Assembly: GCA_035268985.1 (NCBI GenBank)
Contig: DATFJV010000053.1
Coordinates: forward strand, 1-41,920
Length of the DNA stretch: 41,920 nucleotides
From: JAAYHV01 sp035268985
GTDB taxonomy: Bacteria; Bacillota; Clostridia; Peptostreptococcales; Anaerovoracaceae
Direction: 5' to 3'
This document shows, piece by piece, positions 1-6,924 of this stretch. Position 1 is the first letter of the stretch. Each line of letters begins with the position of its first letter. The translations under genes and the position numbers were made by a program. The notes under the pieces are model-generated. The model saw only the letters and a program-made list of their open reading frames with translations, ran no database searches and was not told the DNA's origin.

Positions 1-35
1 CGATATCTCATTTCTTCTGTTATACTTGTTTTCAT
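1..35 (-). CDS. N-terminal start of an unidentified gene (truncated by window edge)
   Basis: Only the first 11 codons are in the window, reading MKTSITEEMRY. The start is supported by an AAGGAG ribosome site and by a TATAAT-like -10 element further upstream. The N-terminus vaguely recalls some helix-turn-helix transposase or regulator openings, but eleven residues cannot identify a family. Operator-like inverted repeats lie between promoter and start. No function is assigned. Confidence 0.5.
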   Translation of the reverse strand, partial: MKTSITEEMRY

Positions 36-36
36 A

Positions 37-128
37 AGAGAGTTCTCCTTTTTGATATTTTTGTTTGTTGTTAAACTTATTATATCAGAGAACTTCTCTT
101 TTTTTATTTATTTCTGTAACATATGTTA
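37..128. promoter_or_regulatory. operator-like palindromes ahead of the truncated gene
   Basis: Read on the minus strand, AGAGAAGTTCTCT (6+1+6 perfect dyad) sits immediately before a TATAAT -10 element. A related GAGAACTCTCT overlaps the ribosome-site-to-ATG interval. A separate 12-bp palindrome, TAACATATGTTA, lies further upstream at 117-128. This layout is what an autoregulated gene often shows, but it is an inference from symmetry only; AT-rich DNA gives such palindromes by chance. Confidence 0.35.
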
Positions 129-162
129 TATCACCTTACAAAATTTACATTCTAACAAATAG

Positions 163-186
163 AGAGGTGAATATTTATTCACCTCT
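163..186 (-). terminator. hairpin terminator of the small membrane protein gene
   Basis: A perfect 11-bp stem (AGAGGTGAATA / TATTCACCTCT) with a 2-nt loop contains the stop codon of the preceding minus-strand gene. The downstream U-tract is poor (TATTTGTT), so termination may be incomplete. Confidence 0.5.
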
Positions 187-492
187 TTGAGATATCACTT
201 TAATATTTTGTATATAATCTATGTTAATTAATTCTTGGGTCCCTTTATTGGATTCCACCTTCATCCAATTATCTTTGACCTCTTTAACACGCACTTTGTT
301 AAAACCCGATCCAGTGTAACCCATGTTTATTGTGCATATCAGTCCTATGCACTCTTTAACTATATCGTTAGACATAATTTTATTACTCCTTTTTTTTCTA
401 TTAATATTTAGCCTTATTCTTAAATGAGAATCTAAACTCACTATAAGAACAATAATAATCGGCAAGAAAACAATCCAAATACTTGAATCCAT
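175..492 (-). CDS. small single-pass membrane protein, unknown function
   Basis: This is a 105-residue protein. An N-terminal hydrophobic segment (about residues 4-20, rich in I, V and L) is followed by a short basic stretch with RKKR, which suggests one transmembrane helix with the rest cytoplasmic. The C-terminal part contains KVRVKEVKDNWMKVES and a short beta-rich tail ending around an NIDYIQNIKVI segment, like small SH3/OB-type barrels. The chosen start is the ATG preceded at 6 nt by GGAGGGA; an upstream in-frame TTG lies inside that ribosome site and is unlikely to be used. I do not recognise a characterised family. It stands alone and faces away from the two-component genes. Confidence 0.6.
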   Translation of the reverse strand: MDSSIWIVFLPIIIVLIVSLDSHLRIRLNINRKKRSNKIMSNDIVKECIGLICTINMGYTGSGFNKVRVKEVKDNWMKVESNKGTQELINIDYIQNIKVISQRGE

Positions 493-695
493 ATAACATC
501 CCTCCAATTAAATAATATAGCATCACAGAACTATTATATCAACTGCTGAAACACGAAATTCTTTAATTATTGGGACTTTTATGATATAATTCAATTAGAA
601 TTAAACTCTTTAACAGAACATTCATGCAAATAACACAACTAAAATGTATTCTAATGTTATAAATAATTAATTATTAAGAAAGTGAAGGTGGCAAC

Positions 696-1373
696 ATGTA
701 TAACCTTTTAGTAGTAGATGATGAACCTAAAATCAGAGAAGTAATCAAAGAATATGCTGATTTTAGCGGATACACCGTAACTGAAGCAGCAGACGGTATG
801 AGCGCCATAGGATTGTGCAAATTAAATGATTATGACCTAATAATTATGGATATTATGATGCCCAAACTAGACGGTTATAGTGCTGTAAAAGAGATTAAAA
901 AGATTAAAGATATACCTGTGATAATGCTTTCTGCTAGAGGGGAAGAGTATGACAAATTGTTTGGGTTCGAGCTTGGAATAGATGATTATGTGGTAAAACC
1001 TTTTAGCCCAAAAGAATTGATGGCTAGAGCTAATGCTATTTTAATTAGAAAAAACAACACCGCTCAAGGAACTAACTCCATTATGTCCTTTGACGGATTG
1101 GAAGTTAATTTTTCAGCAAGGACAGTATCAGTAGATGGCAAAAGAATAGAATTAACACCAAAAGAATATGAGTTGTTGTTTTACTTGATTCAAAATAAAA
1201 ACATCGCCTTATCTAGAGATAAATTACTATCAGACATATGGGGATATGACTTTTTCGGTGATGATAGAACAATTGATACTCACATCAAAAACCTTAGAAA
1301 CAACTTAGGACAATATAGACATTTTATAGTAACTTTAAGAGGAGTAGGTTATAAATTTGAATATGAGGAATAA
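696..1373 (+). CDS. OmpR/PhoB-family response regulator
   Basis: This 225-residue regulator has an N-terminal receiver domain and a C-terminal winged helix. The receiver shows the acidic pair D8-D9, phospho-acceptor D52 in IIMDIMMP, a Ser in the IMLSAR strand and the Lys of VVKPFSP. The DNA-binding domain (about residues 128-222) ends with the usual RTIDTHIKNLRNNLG and TLRGVGYKF signatures. The gene overlaps the following histidine kinase, so the two are almost certainly a cognate pair. The start is preceded by GAAGGTGG, which is a moderate ribosome site. The inducing signal and target genes are not evident. It resembles regulators of cell-envelope or antimicrobial-peptide response systems only in general architecture. 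Confidence 0.9.
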   Translation: MYNLLVVDDEPKIREVIKEYADFSGYTVTEAADGMSAIGLCKLNDYDLIIMDIMMPKLDGYSAVKEIKKIKDIPVIMLSARGEEYDKLFGFELGIDDYVVKPFSPKELMARANAILIRKNNTAQGTNSIMSFDGLEVNFSARTVSVDGKRIELTPKEYELLFYLIQNKNIALSRDKLLSDIWGYDFFGDDRTIDTHIKNLRNNLGQYRHFIVTLRGVGYKFEYEE

Positions 1374-2793
1374 AAAGTTCGACTTTTTCAGTATAAGATT
1401 TAAATCGTGGCTATATTTTATAATTTTTGCTATAATAATTATTTCTTTGATATGGTTGTTGCAGATGTTCTTTATTGACCACTACTACGAACAAATGAAA
1501 ATCTCTGAAACTCAGTCAAATGCGCAAATGTTAAAAACTAAATATTACACAAGCCCTGACACCTTTGATGTAGATGCTAGGGCTATTGCTATTAAAAATG
1601 ACATTTTTATCAGACTTGATACTGATAAAACTTCCTTCGTGTATTCCCCTAATACTGGAGGTCCTTCTTCATATTATGCTTATTACACTCAGCTTTATCA
1701 TGCAAAAGATTTATTAAATCATTCGGACTTAAATACTGTGTCAAATATAATAGAAGACCAATCTAACGCCACCAAATTATTGGTATATGCTTCATATATG
1801 ACACCAAATGCTAATCAAGATGATAAGAATATCTTATTTATTGTGGCACCTTTATATCCTGTTGCTTCCACAATATCTATATTAAGGATACAGCTTTTTT
1901 ATATAACAACTATTTCAGCATTACTCGCTTTAATGTTGGCATTTTATTTATCACAAAGGATATCCACTCCTATTAACAACATAACTCAATCCGCAGTTAA
2001 TTTGAGCAAAGGAGACTACGATATTAAATTTGAAGGTGGCCATTTCACAGAACTAGATGCTTTAGCCGAAGCTCTGAACAAGGCTTCCTATGAGATGCAA
2101 AAAACCGATTTTTATCAAAGGGATATGATTGCAAATGTGTCACATGATTTGAAAACACCATTGACTATGATTAGATCATACGCAGAATTAATTCAAGATA
2201 TTTCTGGGGATAATCCTAAAAAAAGAAAAGAACATCTTCAAGTAATTATAGATGAAACAAATCATTTAAACTCTATTGTTTCAGATATGTTAACCATGTC
2301 AAAGATGCAATCAAACGCTATTACTGTTGAAAAAACCAATTTTGATTTAGTAGAAGCTTCCAAAGCAGTCTTGGCCACTTATAAAATATTAGCTGATCAA
2401 GATGATTATACAATTGAGTTTAATAGTCCAAAATCAGCGCCTGTAAACGGTGATGAAAATAAAATCAAACAAGTAATGAGTAACTTAATTACAAATGCCA
2501 TTAAATACTGCGGCGAAGACAAAGTAATAATTATAAACATAAAGAGGATAGGTAAAAAAGTACGTTTCGATGTTATAGACCACGGGGCAGGAATCCCCGA
2601 AGAAGAGTTAACTCACGTTTGGCAAAGGTACTATAAAACGAGCGCTAATCATGCAAGAAACACAGAAGGCACTGGCCTAGGGCTATCTATAGTTAAGAGT
2701 ATCTTAACTATTCATAATGCCAATTACGGGGTTAACAGCCAAGTAGGTAATGGAAGTGATTTTTGGTTTGAAATGGATTTAATACGAAAGTAG
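1363..2793 (+). CDS. membrane sensor histidine kinase
   Basis: This 476-residue kinase has two transmembrane helices (about 14-36 and 174-198) enclosing an extracytoplasmic sensor of about 135 residues. A HAMP linker follows. The HisKA domain has His261 in NVSHDLKTPLT, and the HATPase domain has N box NLITNAIKYC, G1 box DHGAGIP and G2 box GTGLGLS. All catalytic boxes are intact. The ATG chosen lies inside the end of the regulator gene (11-nt overlap); an in-frame TTG six nucleotides upstream is an alternative start. The overlap implies translational coupling with the upstream response regulator. A hairpin terminator follows directly after the stop. The ligand of the sensor domain is unknown. 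Confidence 0.88.
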   Translation: MRNKKFDFFSIRFKSWLYFIIFAIIIISLIWLLQMFFIDHYYEQMKISETQSNAQMLKTKYYTSPDTFDVDARAIAIKNDIFIRLDTDKTSFVYSPNTGGPSSYYAYYTQLYHAKDLLNHSDLNTVSNIIEDQSNATKLLVYASYMTPNANQDDKNILFIVAPLYPVASTISILRIQLFYITTISALLALMLAFYLSQRISTPINNITQSAVNLSKGDYDIKFEGGHFTELDALAEALNKASYEMQKTDFYQRDMIANVSHDLKTPLTMIRSYAELIQDISGDNPKKRKEHLQVIIDETNHLNSIVSDMLTMSKMQSNAITVEKTNFDLVEASKAVLATYKILADQDDYTIEFNSPKSAPVNGDENKIKQVMSNLITNAIKYCGEDKVIIINIKRIGKKVRFDVIDHGAGIPEEELTHVWQRYYKTSANHARNTEGTGLGLSIVKSILTIHNANYGVNSQVGNGSDFWFEMDLIRK

Positions 2794-2819
2794 CAAAAGC
2801 ACCTATTTAGGTGCTTTTG
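2794..2819 (+). terminator. Rho-independent terminator after the first two-component system
   Basis: The stem CAAAAGCACC / GGTGCTTTTG with a 6-nt loop starts one base after the kinase stop. It ends in a short T-run and separates this pair from the next gene group. Confidence 0.75.
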
Positions 2820-2872
2820 TCATATTTTAGCCATATTCATTAATTATACTTCTTATTATAAGGAGGATGTAA

Positions 2873-3364
2873 ATGAAAATGAATAAAAAAATACTAACGT
2901 TATTAATAGCCGGTGCCCTATTAGTAGGCGCTTCAGGTACAATGGCAGCATCCGCATACTGCTTAGATGAATCATGCAATAATGAGTCACTTGTTAACCA
3001 AGAGTCGACGTTAAATAAACAAGGTCCTAATACTCACAAAGGCAACAATGGAAAAGGCACTTTAACTGCTTACGCCGAAATGTCAGGTCTGGATTCGGAA
3101 GAATTGAAAGAATACCTAGATGCTAAAGATATGACATTGAGGGATCTAATAACTGAAAACAGCGATTTAGATGAATTTAACAAAATTAAAGAATCTGTTA
3201 GATCACGTATACGCAATAAAAACGCTTTATCGACTTGCGCAGAAAAGTCGGGTATGGATATTGACAAAATAAACAATTATCTAAAAGATAATGATATGAC
3301 TTTGAAAGATTTAACGACGGAAAACGGAGATTTGAAAAAGTTTAGAAAAAATATGCAGAGGTAA
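2873..3364 (+). CDS. secreted protein with two tandem repeats, unknown function
   Basis: This 163-residue protein starts with a typical signal peptide: Lys-rich N-terminus, hydrophobic core LLIAGALLVGASG and probable cleavage after the AASA region near residue 28. A Ser/Asn-rich linker follows. Then come two related repeats of about 45 residues: LTAYAEMSGLDSEELKEYLD with MTLRDLITENSDL, and LSTCAEKSGMDIDKINNYLK with MTLKDLTTENGDL. Each has a predicted helix-turn-helix character with conserved MTL.DL.TEN. The start ATG lies 6 nt after AGGAGG. Only 3 nt separate its stop from the second response regulator, so it is probably co-transcribed with that system and may be its accessory or sensed protein (inference). 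No known domain was recognised. Confidence 0.75.
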   Translation: MKMNKKILTLLIAGALLVGASGTMAASAYCLDESCNNESLVNQESTLNKQGPNTHKGNNGKGTLTAYAEMSGLDSEELKEYLDAKDMTLRDLITENSDLDEFNKIKESVRSRIRNKNALSTCAEKSGMDIDKINNYLKDNDMTLKDLTTENGDLKKFRKNMQR

Positions 3365-3367
3365 ATA

Positions 3368-4042
3368 ATGTACAAAATTCTCATAGTTGAAGATGAACCT
3401 GCAATTAGCAGAATTGTAGAAAAATATTTGAGCAATGCCAATTATGAATGTAAAGTTGCGAGCGATGGTTTCATCGCTCTTGACTTGTTTTCTAAGAATT
3501 CCTTTGATTTAATACTATTAGACGTTATGATGCCTGGGATTGATGGTTTTAGAGTTTTGGAAAATATTAGGGAAACATCAAATATCCCTGTAATTATGTT
3601 AACAGCTAAGGAATTAGAAGAAGACAGATTAAGCGGATTTAATAAGGGAGCAGATGATTACGTTATAAAGCCCTTTAGCCCACAGGAGCTAGTTAAAAGA
3701 GTAGATGTTTTTATACGTAGAATTTATAAAGCTGATGAAAATACTTTATTAACATATGGACCATTTCTAGTTGATAAAAAGGAGAAAGTAATTAAGAAAA
3801 ATGATGAAATAATACCTTTAACAGCTGCAGAATACTCTGTATTATTAACATTTTTAATAAATAAAAACAATATGCTGAGTAGGGAACAGATTATTGAAGC
3901 AGCTTTTGGATTGGATTATGATGGCTATGACAGAACCATCGATACATATATTAAAAGAATAAGGCAAAAGATAGAGGATAACCCAAAATCACCAATATAT
4001 CTTGTAACAAAATATGGTGGTGGATATATTTTTAATGTATAG
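3368..4042 (+). CDS. OmpR/PhoB-family response regulator (second system)
   Basis: This is a 224-residue receiver plus winged-helix protein. Key residues are E8/D9, phospho-acceptor D52 in LLDVMMPG, the Thr of VIMLTAK and the Lys of VIKPFSPQ. The C-terminal domain carries LTAAEYSVLLTFL and YDRTIDTYIKRIRQKI. It sits 3 nt behind the secreted repeat protein and 8 nt before a histidine kinase, consistent with a three-gene unit. It is a paralogue of the regulator about 2.7 kb upstream rather than a copy: the two share only family-level similarity. Targets are unknown. Confidence 0.9.
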   Translation: MYKILIVEDEPAISRIVEKYLSNANYECKVASDGFIALDLFSKNSFDLILLDVMMPGIDGFRVLENIRETSNIPVIMLTAKELEEDRLSGFNKGADDYVIKPFSPQELVKRVDVFIRRIYKADENTLLTYGPFLVDKKEKVIKKNDEIIPLTAAEYSVLLTFLINKNNMLSREQIIEAAFGLDYDGYDRTIDTYIKRIRQKIEDNPKSPIYLVTKYGGGYIFNV

Positions 4043-4050
4043 GTGTTAAT

Positions 4051-5184
4051 ATGAAAAATAAATTTAAATCAATATCAATACAAACCCTGCTTACTGTTGT
4101 AATAGCAAGCGTTTCTTTAGTTGCAATACTATTGAACTCACTAGTAACTTATAGATTAATGAACATTTTTATCAATAATTTTTCTAAAGGAAACTTAAAG
4201 CCTAAAAATCTCAATTTAATGGGAAAAAAAGTTTTTGAAGAAACATTTGATAACGGTCAAACTTTGGGGCAAATCATAAATTCTGAAATATCCAAGAATA
4301 TGGTGTTTTCACTAATTTTTGCTTTACTACTTGCTTTAATAGTTGGTGCTATAGTTGGTAGGTTATTAAGCAAATCATTAAAAGCAACATCTATCATGGC
4401 AAAATCTATGCAATCAGGAGATAATATCCACAGACCTAAAACAAGAATCAACGAGATTAAGGATGTGAATAACACTTTAGAAGATTTTAATTCTAAATTA
4501 TCATTAAAAGCTACCTTAAGAAAATCAAAAATAGACCAACTAACTCATGAAACCAGAACCCCTTTAACAATAATTAATACTCAGCTTGAAGCTATGCAAG
4601 ATGGAATTATTAATCCAACTATGGATGAACTCGAAATTTGTAAAGCCCAAGTTTCCACTTTGACTGATTTAATTAGTAATATGAGCGAAGTTATCGAATC
4701 AGATAAAGTCACAGATAAACCTATAATATCAACCTTTTATTTATCCGACTTAATTAATCAGATAGCAAGCGGTTTGAAAATGCAATTTGATAAGAAAAAA
4801 TTAATTCTCAACATAAACCAAATTAATCAAAAAATAAAAGTGTCTACTGATAGAAGTCTATTAAGCCAAAGTATTATGAACATATTACTTAATTCATATA
4901 AATACACATTAGCCGGCGGCAAGGTGACCCTGGATTGCCAAAGGGAAGATAATGATTTAAGCATAATGATTACTGACACAGGCCTCGGAATAAATGAAGC
5001 AGATATGAATAATATTTTCAAAGCATATTATCGAAGTAATGATGTTATGGATATTAAAGGCCTAGGGCTTGGCCTATATATAGTAAAAACAAACATCGAG
5101 TCACTCTCTGGTACAGTTGAAATCGAATCAACTGTAGGCAAGGGAACAGTTGTTAAAATAAGTTTACCGGCTGTCATAATCTAG
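4051..5184 (+). CDS. membrane sensor histidine kinase (second system)
   Basis: This 377-residue kinase has two transmembrane helices (about 10-33 and 84-106) and only about 50 extracytoplasmic residues, so it probably senses within or near the membrane. His166 lies in LTHETRTPLT. The ATPase domain has NILLNSYKYT, DTGLGI and KGLGLGLYIVK. The short sensor loop recalls intramembrane-sensing kinases, though a longer-range input through the co-encoded secreted repeat protein is possible. It directly follows its response regulator and is followed by a SHOCT-domain membrane protein with its own ribosome site. Confidence 0.87.
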   Translation: MKNKFKSISIQTLLTVVIASVSLVAILLNSLVTYRLMNIFINNFSKGNLKPKNLNLMGKKVFEETFDNGQTLGQIINSEISKNMVFSLIFALLLALIVGAIVGRLLSKSLKATSIMAKSMQSGDNIHRPKTRINEIKDVNNTLEDFNSKLSLKATLRKSKIDQLTHETRTPLTIINTQLEAMQDGIINPTMDELEICKAQVSTLTDLISNMSEVIESDKVTDKPIISTFYLSDLINQIASGLKMQFDKKKLILNINQINQKIKVSTDRSLLSQSIMNILLNSYKYTLAGGKVTLDCQREDNDLSIMITDTGLGINEADMNNIFKAYYRSNDVMDIKGLGLGLYIVKTNIESLSGTVEIESTVGKGTVVKISLPAVII

Positions 5185-5236
5185 CCATAATTATACCTTA
5201 AACTGATATTATAGAAAATTTAAGGAGGTATTCGAT

Positions 5237-5491
5237 ATGAGAGGAACTATGTTATTGGGCCATCTAGGAACAAGTATGTTTCCATTTATGTTTATGAGCA
5301 TAATAGGAATTGCATTAATAATTATAGCGATAGTATTACTGGTTAAAAGCAAAAATACTAAAGCTAATATAAATGATAATTCTTTAAACGTACTCAAAGA
5401 GGTGTATGCTAAAGGCGAAATTGATGAAGATGAATTTTATAAAAGAGCTACAGTCCTAAGTGGTAGCCCATATATTGAAACAAAAAAATGA
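5237..5491 (+). CDS. small membrane protein with C-terminal SHOCT domain
   Basis: This 84-residue protein has one strong transmembrane helix (about residues 11-34: MFPFMFMSIIGIALIIIAIV). A cytoplasmic tail ends in a SHOCT-type motif, LKEVYAKGEIDEDEFYKRA, which is a short helical module often found at the ends of membrane proteins and linked to oligomerisation. A strong AAGGAGG precedes the ATG. It lies about 50 nt after the second kinase in the same direction and may belong to that unit or to its regulon. A bidirectional terminator overlaps its stop. Confidence 0.75.
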   Translation: MRGTMLLGHLGTSMFPFMFMSIIGIALIIIAIVLLVKSKNTKANINDNSLNVLKEVYAKGEIDEDEFYKRATVLSGSPYIETKK

Positions 5492-5510
5492 AGCAGCAGC
5501 TTCATTTTTT
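5483..5510. terminator. bidirectional terminator between the SHOCT gene and radA
   Basis: The 12-bp stem AAAAAATGAAGC / GCTTCATTTTTT with loop AGCA provides a T-run on both strands. It overlaps the stop codons of both convergent genes. Confidence 0.8.
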
Positions 5511-6867
5511 ATTTAAAGTAATTTTCAATTGCTTCTCCAATACTTTTTACTTTACAAATTTCAATGCCTTCATACTTTTCCTTAGATTCCCCCTTAGGAA
5601 TTATAACTTTCTCATAACCAAGTCTTTGCGCTTCTATAATTATCTTTTCCCAGTTTCTGACTGCCCTTAAGTCACCTGTTAGACCCACTTCCCCTAATGC
5701 AACGGCTTTTATCGTAGAAACTTTACTAGTTGCTGAAGAATAGATTGCTAAAGCTACTGCTAGATCTGTAGACGTACTATCAGGTTTCATCCCACCAACA
5801 ACATTTACGTAAACATCGTAGTTGAGCAGTGAGAGCCCGGCTTTCTTTTCTAGAACCGCTAGTATCATACTTACTCTATTGTTATCTATTCCAACTGAAT
5901 TTCTTCTTGCAAATCCAACATTTGCAGGAGATACTAAAGCTTGCACTTCAAAAAATATTGGTCTGCTTCCTTCGTAAATAGCCGCTACAACTGAGCCTTC
6001 TGCGTTATTATCAGTATTTTCCAAAAGACTACCAGACAGGTTTTTTATTCCAGTCATTCCATCGCTAGTCATTTTAAATGCACCTATTTCATCTGTCGTG
6101 CCGAATCTGTTTTTATATGCCCTAAGTATCCTTAAATCTCTATCTCTATCTCCTGTAAAATTAAGCACACAATCAACTAAATGTTCTAAGATTTTAGGTC
6201 CAGCTAAATCCCCTGCTTTAGTTACATGGGCCACAATAAATACCGGAATCATATTTGCTTTGCCAATCCTCATTAATAAATTACCACAAGTTCTAACTTG
6301 ACTTACGCTCCCTGGCGCGGAATCAATTTCCTCAGAATACATAGTTTGTATTGAATCAACAATTAAAAATTTAGGGTTCTCATTTTCGCAAGACAAAACT
6401 ATTTTATCCAAATTTGTTTCAGAGTATATTAGTAAATTATCATCTATGACCTTACAGACCCTGTCAGCTCTAAGTTTTATTTGTTCTTCCGATTCTTCCC
6501 CGCTAACATAAAGAACCTTACCGTACTTTTGAGCGATGTGATTAGCTGCTTGTATAATAATTGTTGATTTACCAATCCCAGGTTCCCCTGAAATTAAAGT
6601 AAGAGACCCCAATACTAAACCGTTACCAAGAACTCTATTTAATTCAGTTATCCCTGTATTTATTCTTCGGTACTCTAAAGAGCCCACCTTGTTTAATTCC
6701 ATGGGTTTACTTTCTGTTTTTTTTCTACTTCTTGAGTCATTCACTTTATCTAAATGTATGGTTTGTTCTTTCATTGTGTTCCATGCGCCACATATGCACT
6801 GCCCCTGCCATTTGGGGCTTTCATATCCACAATCGGAACAAACATATACAACTTTTTTCTTAGCCAT
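5509..6867 (-). CDS. radA: DNA repair protein RadA (Sms)
   Basis: This 452-residue protein has the full RadA layout. An N-terminal zinc finger carries four cysteines in CSDCGYESPKWQGQCICG. The RecA-like ATPase has Walker A GEPGIGKST and Walker B LIVDSIQT, with the RadA-specific KNRFG motif in its C-terminal part. A Lon-type domain (about 290-452) contains the NVVGGMKPDSTSTDLA stretch. RadA is a branch-migration helicase that acts in homologous recombination and repair. The length is normal for the family. The start has GGAGG five nucleotides upstream. The gene follows an EF-G-like gene, but a hairpin separates them, so it may have its own promoter. No oddities were seen. Confidence 0.95.
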   Translation of the reverse strand: MAKKKVVYVCSDCGYESPKWQGQCICGAWNTMKEQTIHLDKVNDSRSRKKTESKPMELNKVGSLEYRRINTGITELNRVLGNGLVLGSLTLISGEPGIGKSTIIIQAANHIAQKYGKVLYVSGEESEEQIKLRADRVCKVIDDNLLIYSETNLDKIVLSCENENPKFLIVDSIQTMYSEEIDSAPGSVSQVRTCGNLLMRIGKANMIPVFIVAHVTKAGDLAGPKILEHLVDCVLNFTGDRDRDLRILRAYKNRFGTTDEIGAFKMTSDGMTGIKNLSGSLLENTDNNAEGSVVAAIYEGSRPIFFEVQALVSPANVGFARRNSVGIDNNRVSMILAVLEKKAGLSLLNYDVYVNVVGGMKPDSTSTDLAVALAIYSSATSKVSTIKAVALGEVGLTGDLRAVRNWEKIIIEAQRLGYEKVIIPKGESKEKYEGIEICKVKSIGEAIENYFK

Positions 6868-6887
6868 TTACGCCTCCATTAACTAAC

Positions 6888-6912
6888 TAAAAGAGCCGCA
6901 TTATGCGGCTCT
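6888..6912 (-). terminator. hairpin terminator after the EF-G-like gene
   Basis: The perfect 9-bp stem AGAGCCGCA / TGCGGCTCT with loop TTA is followed on the minus strand by TTTT. It lies between the EF-G-like gene and radA. Confidence 0.65.
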
Positions 6913-6924
6913 AATTAAAACAAT

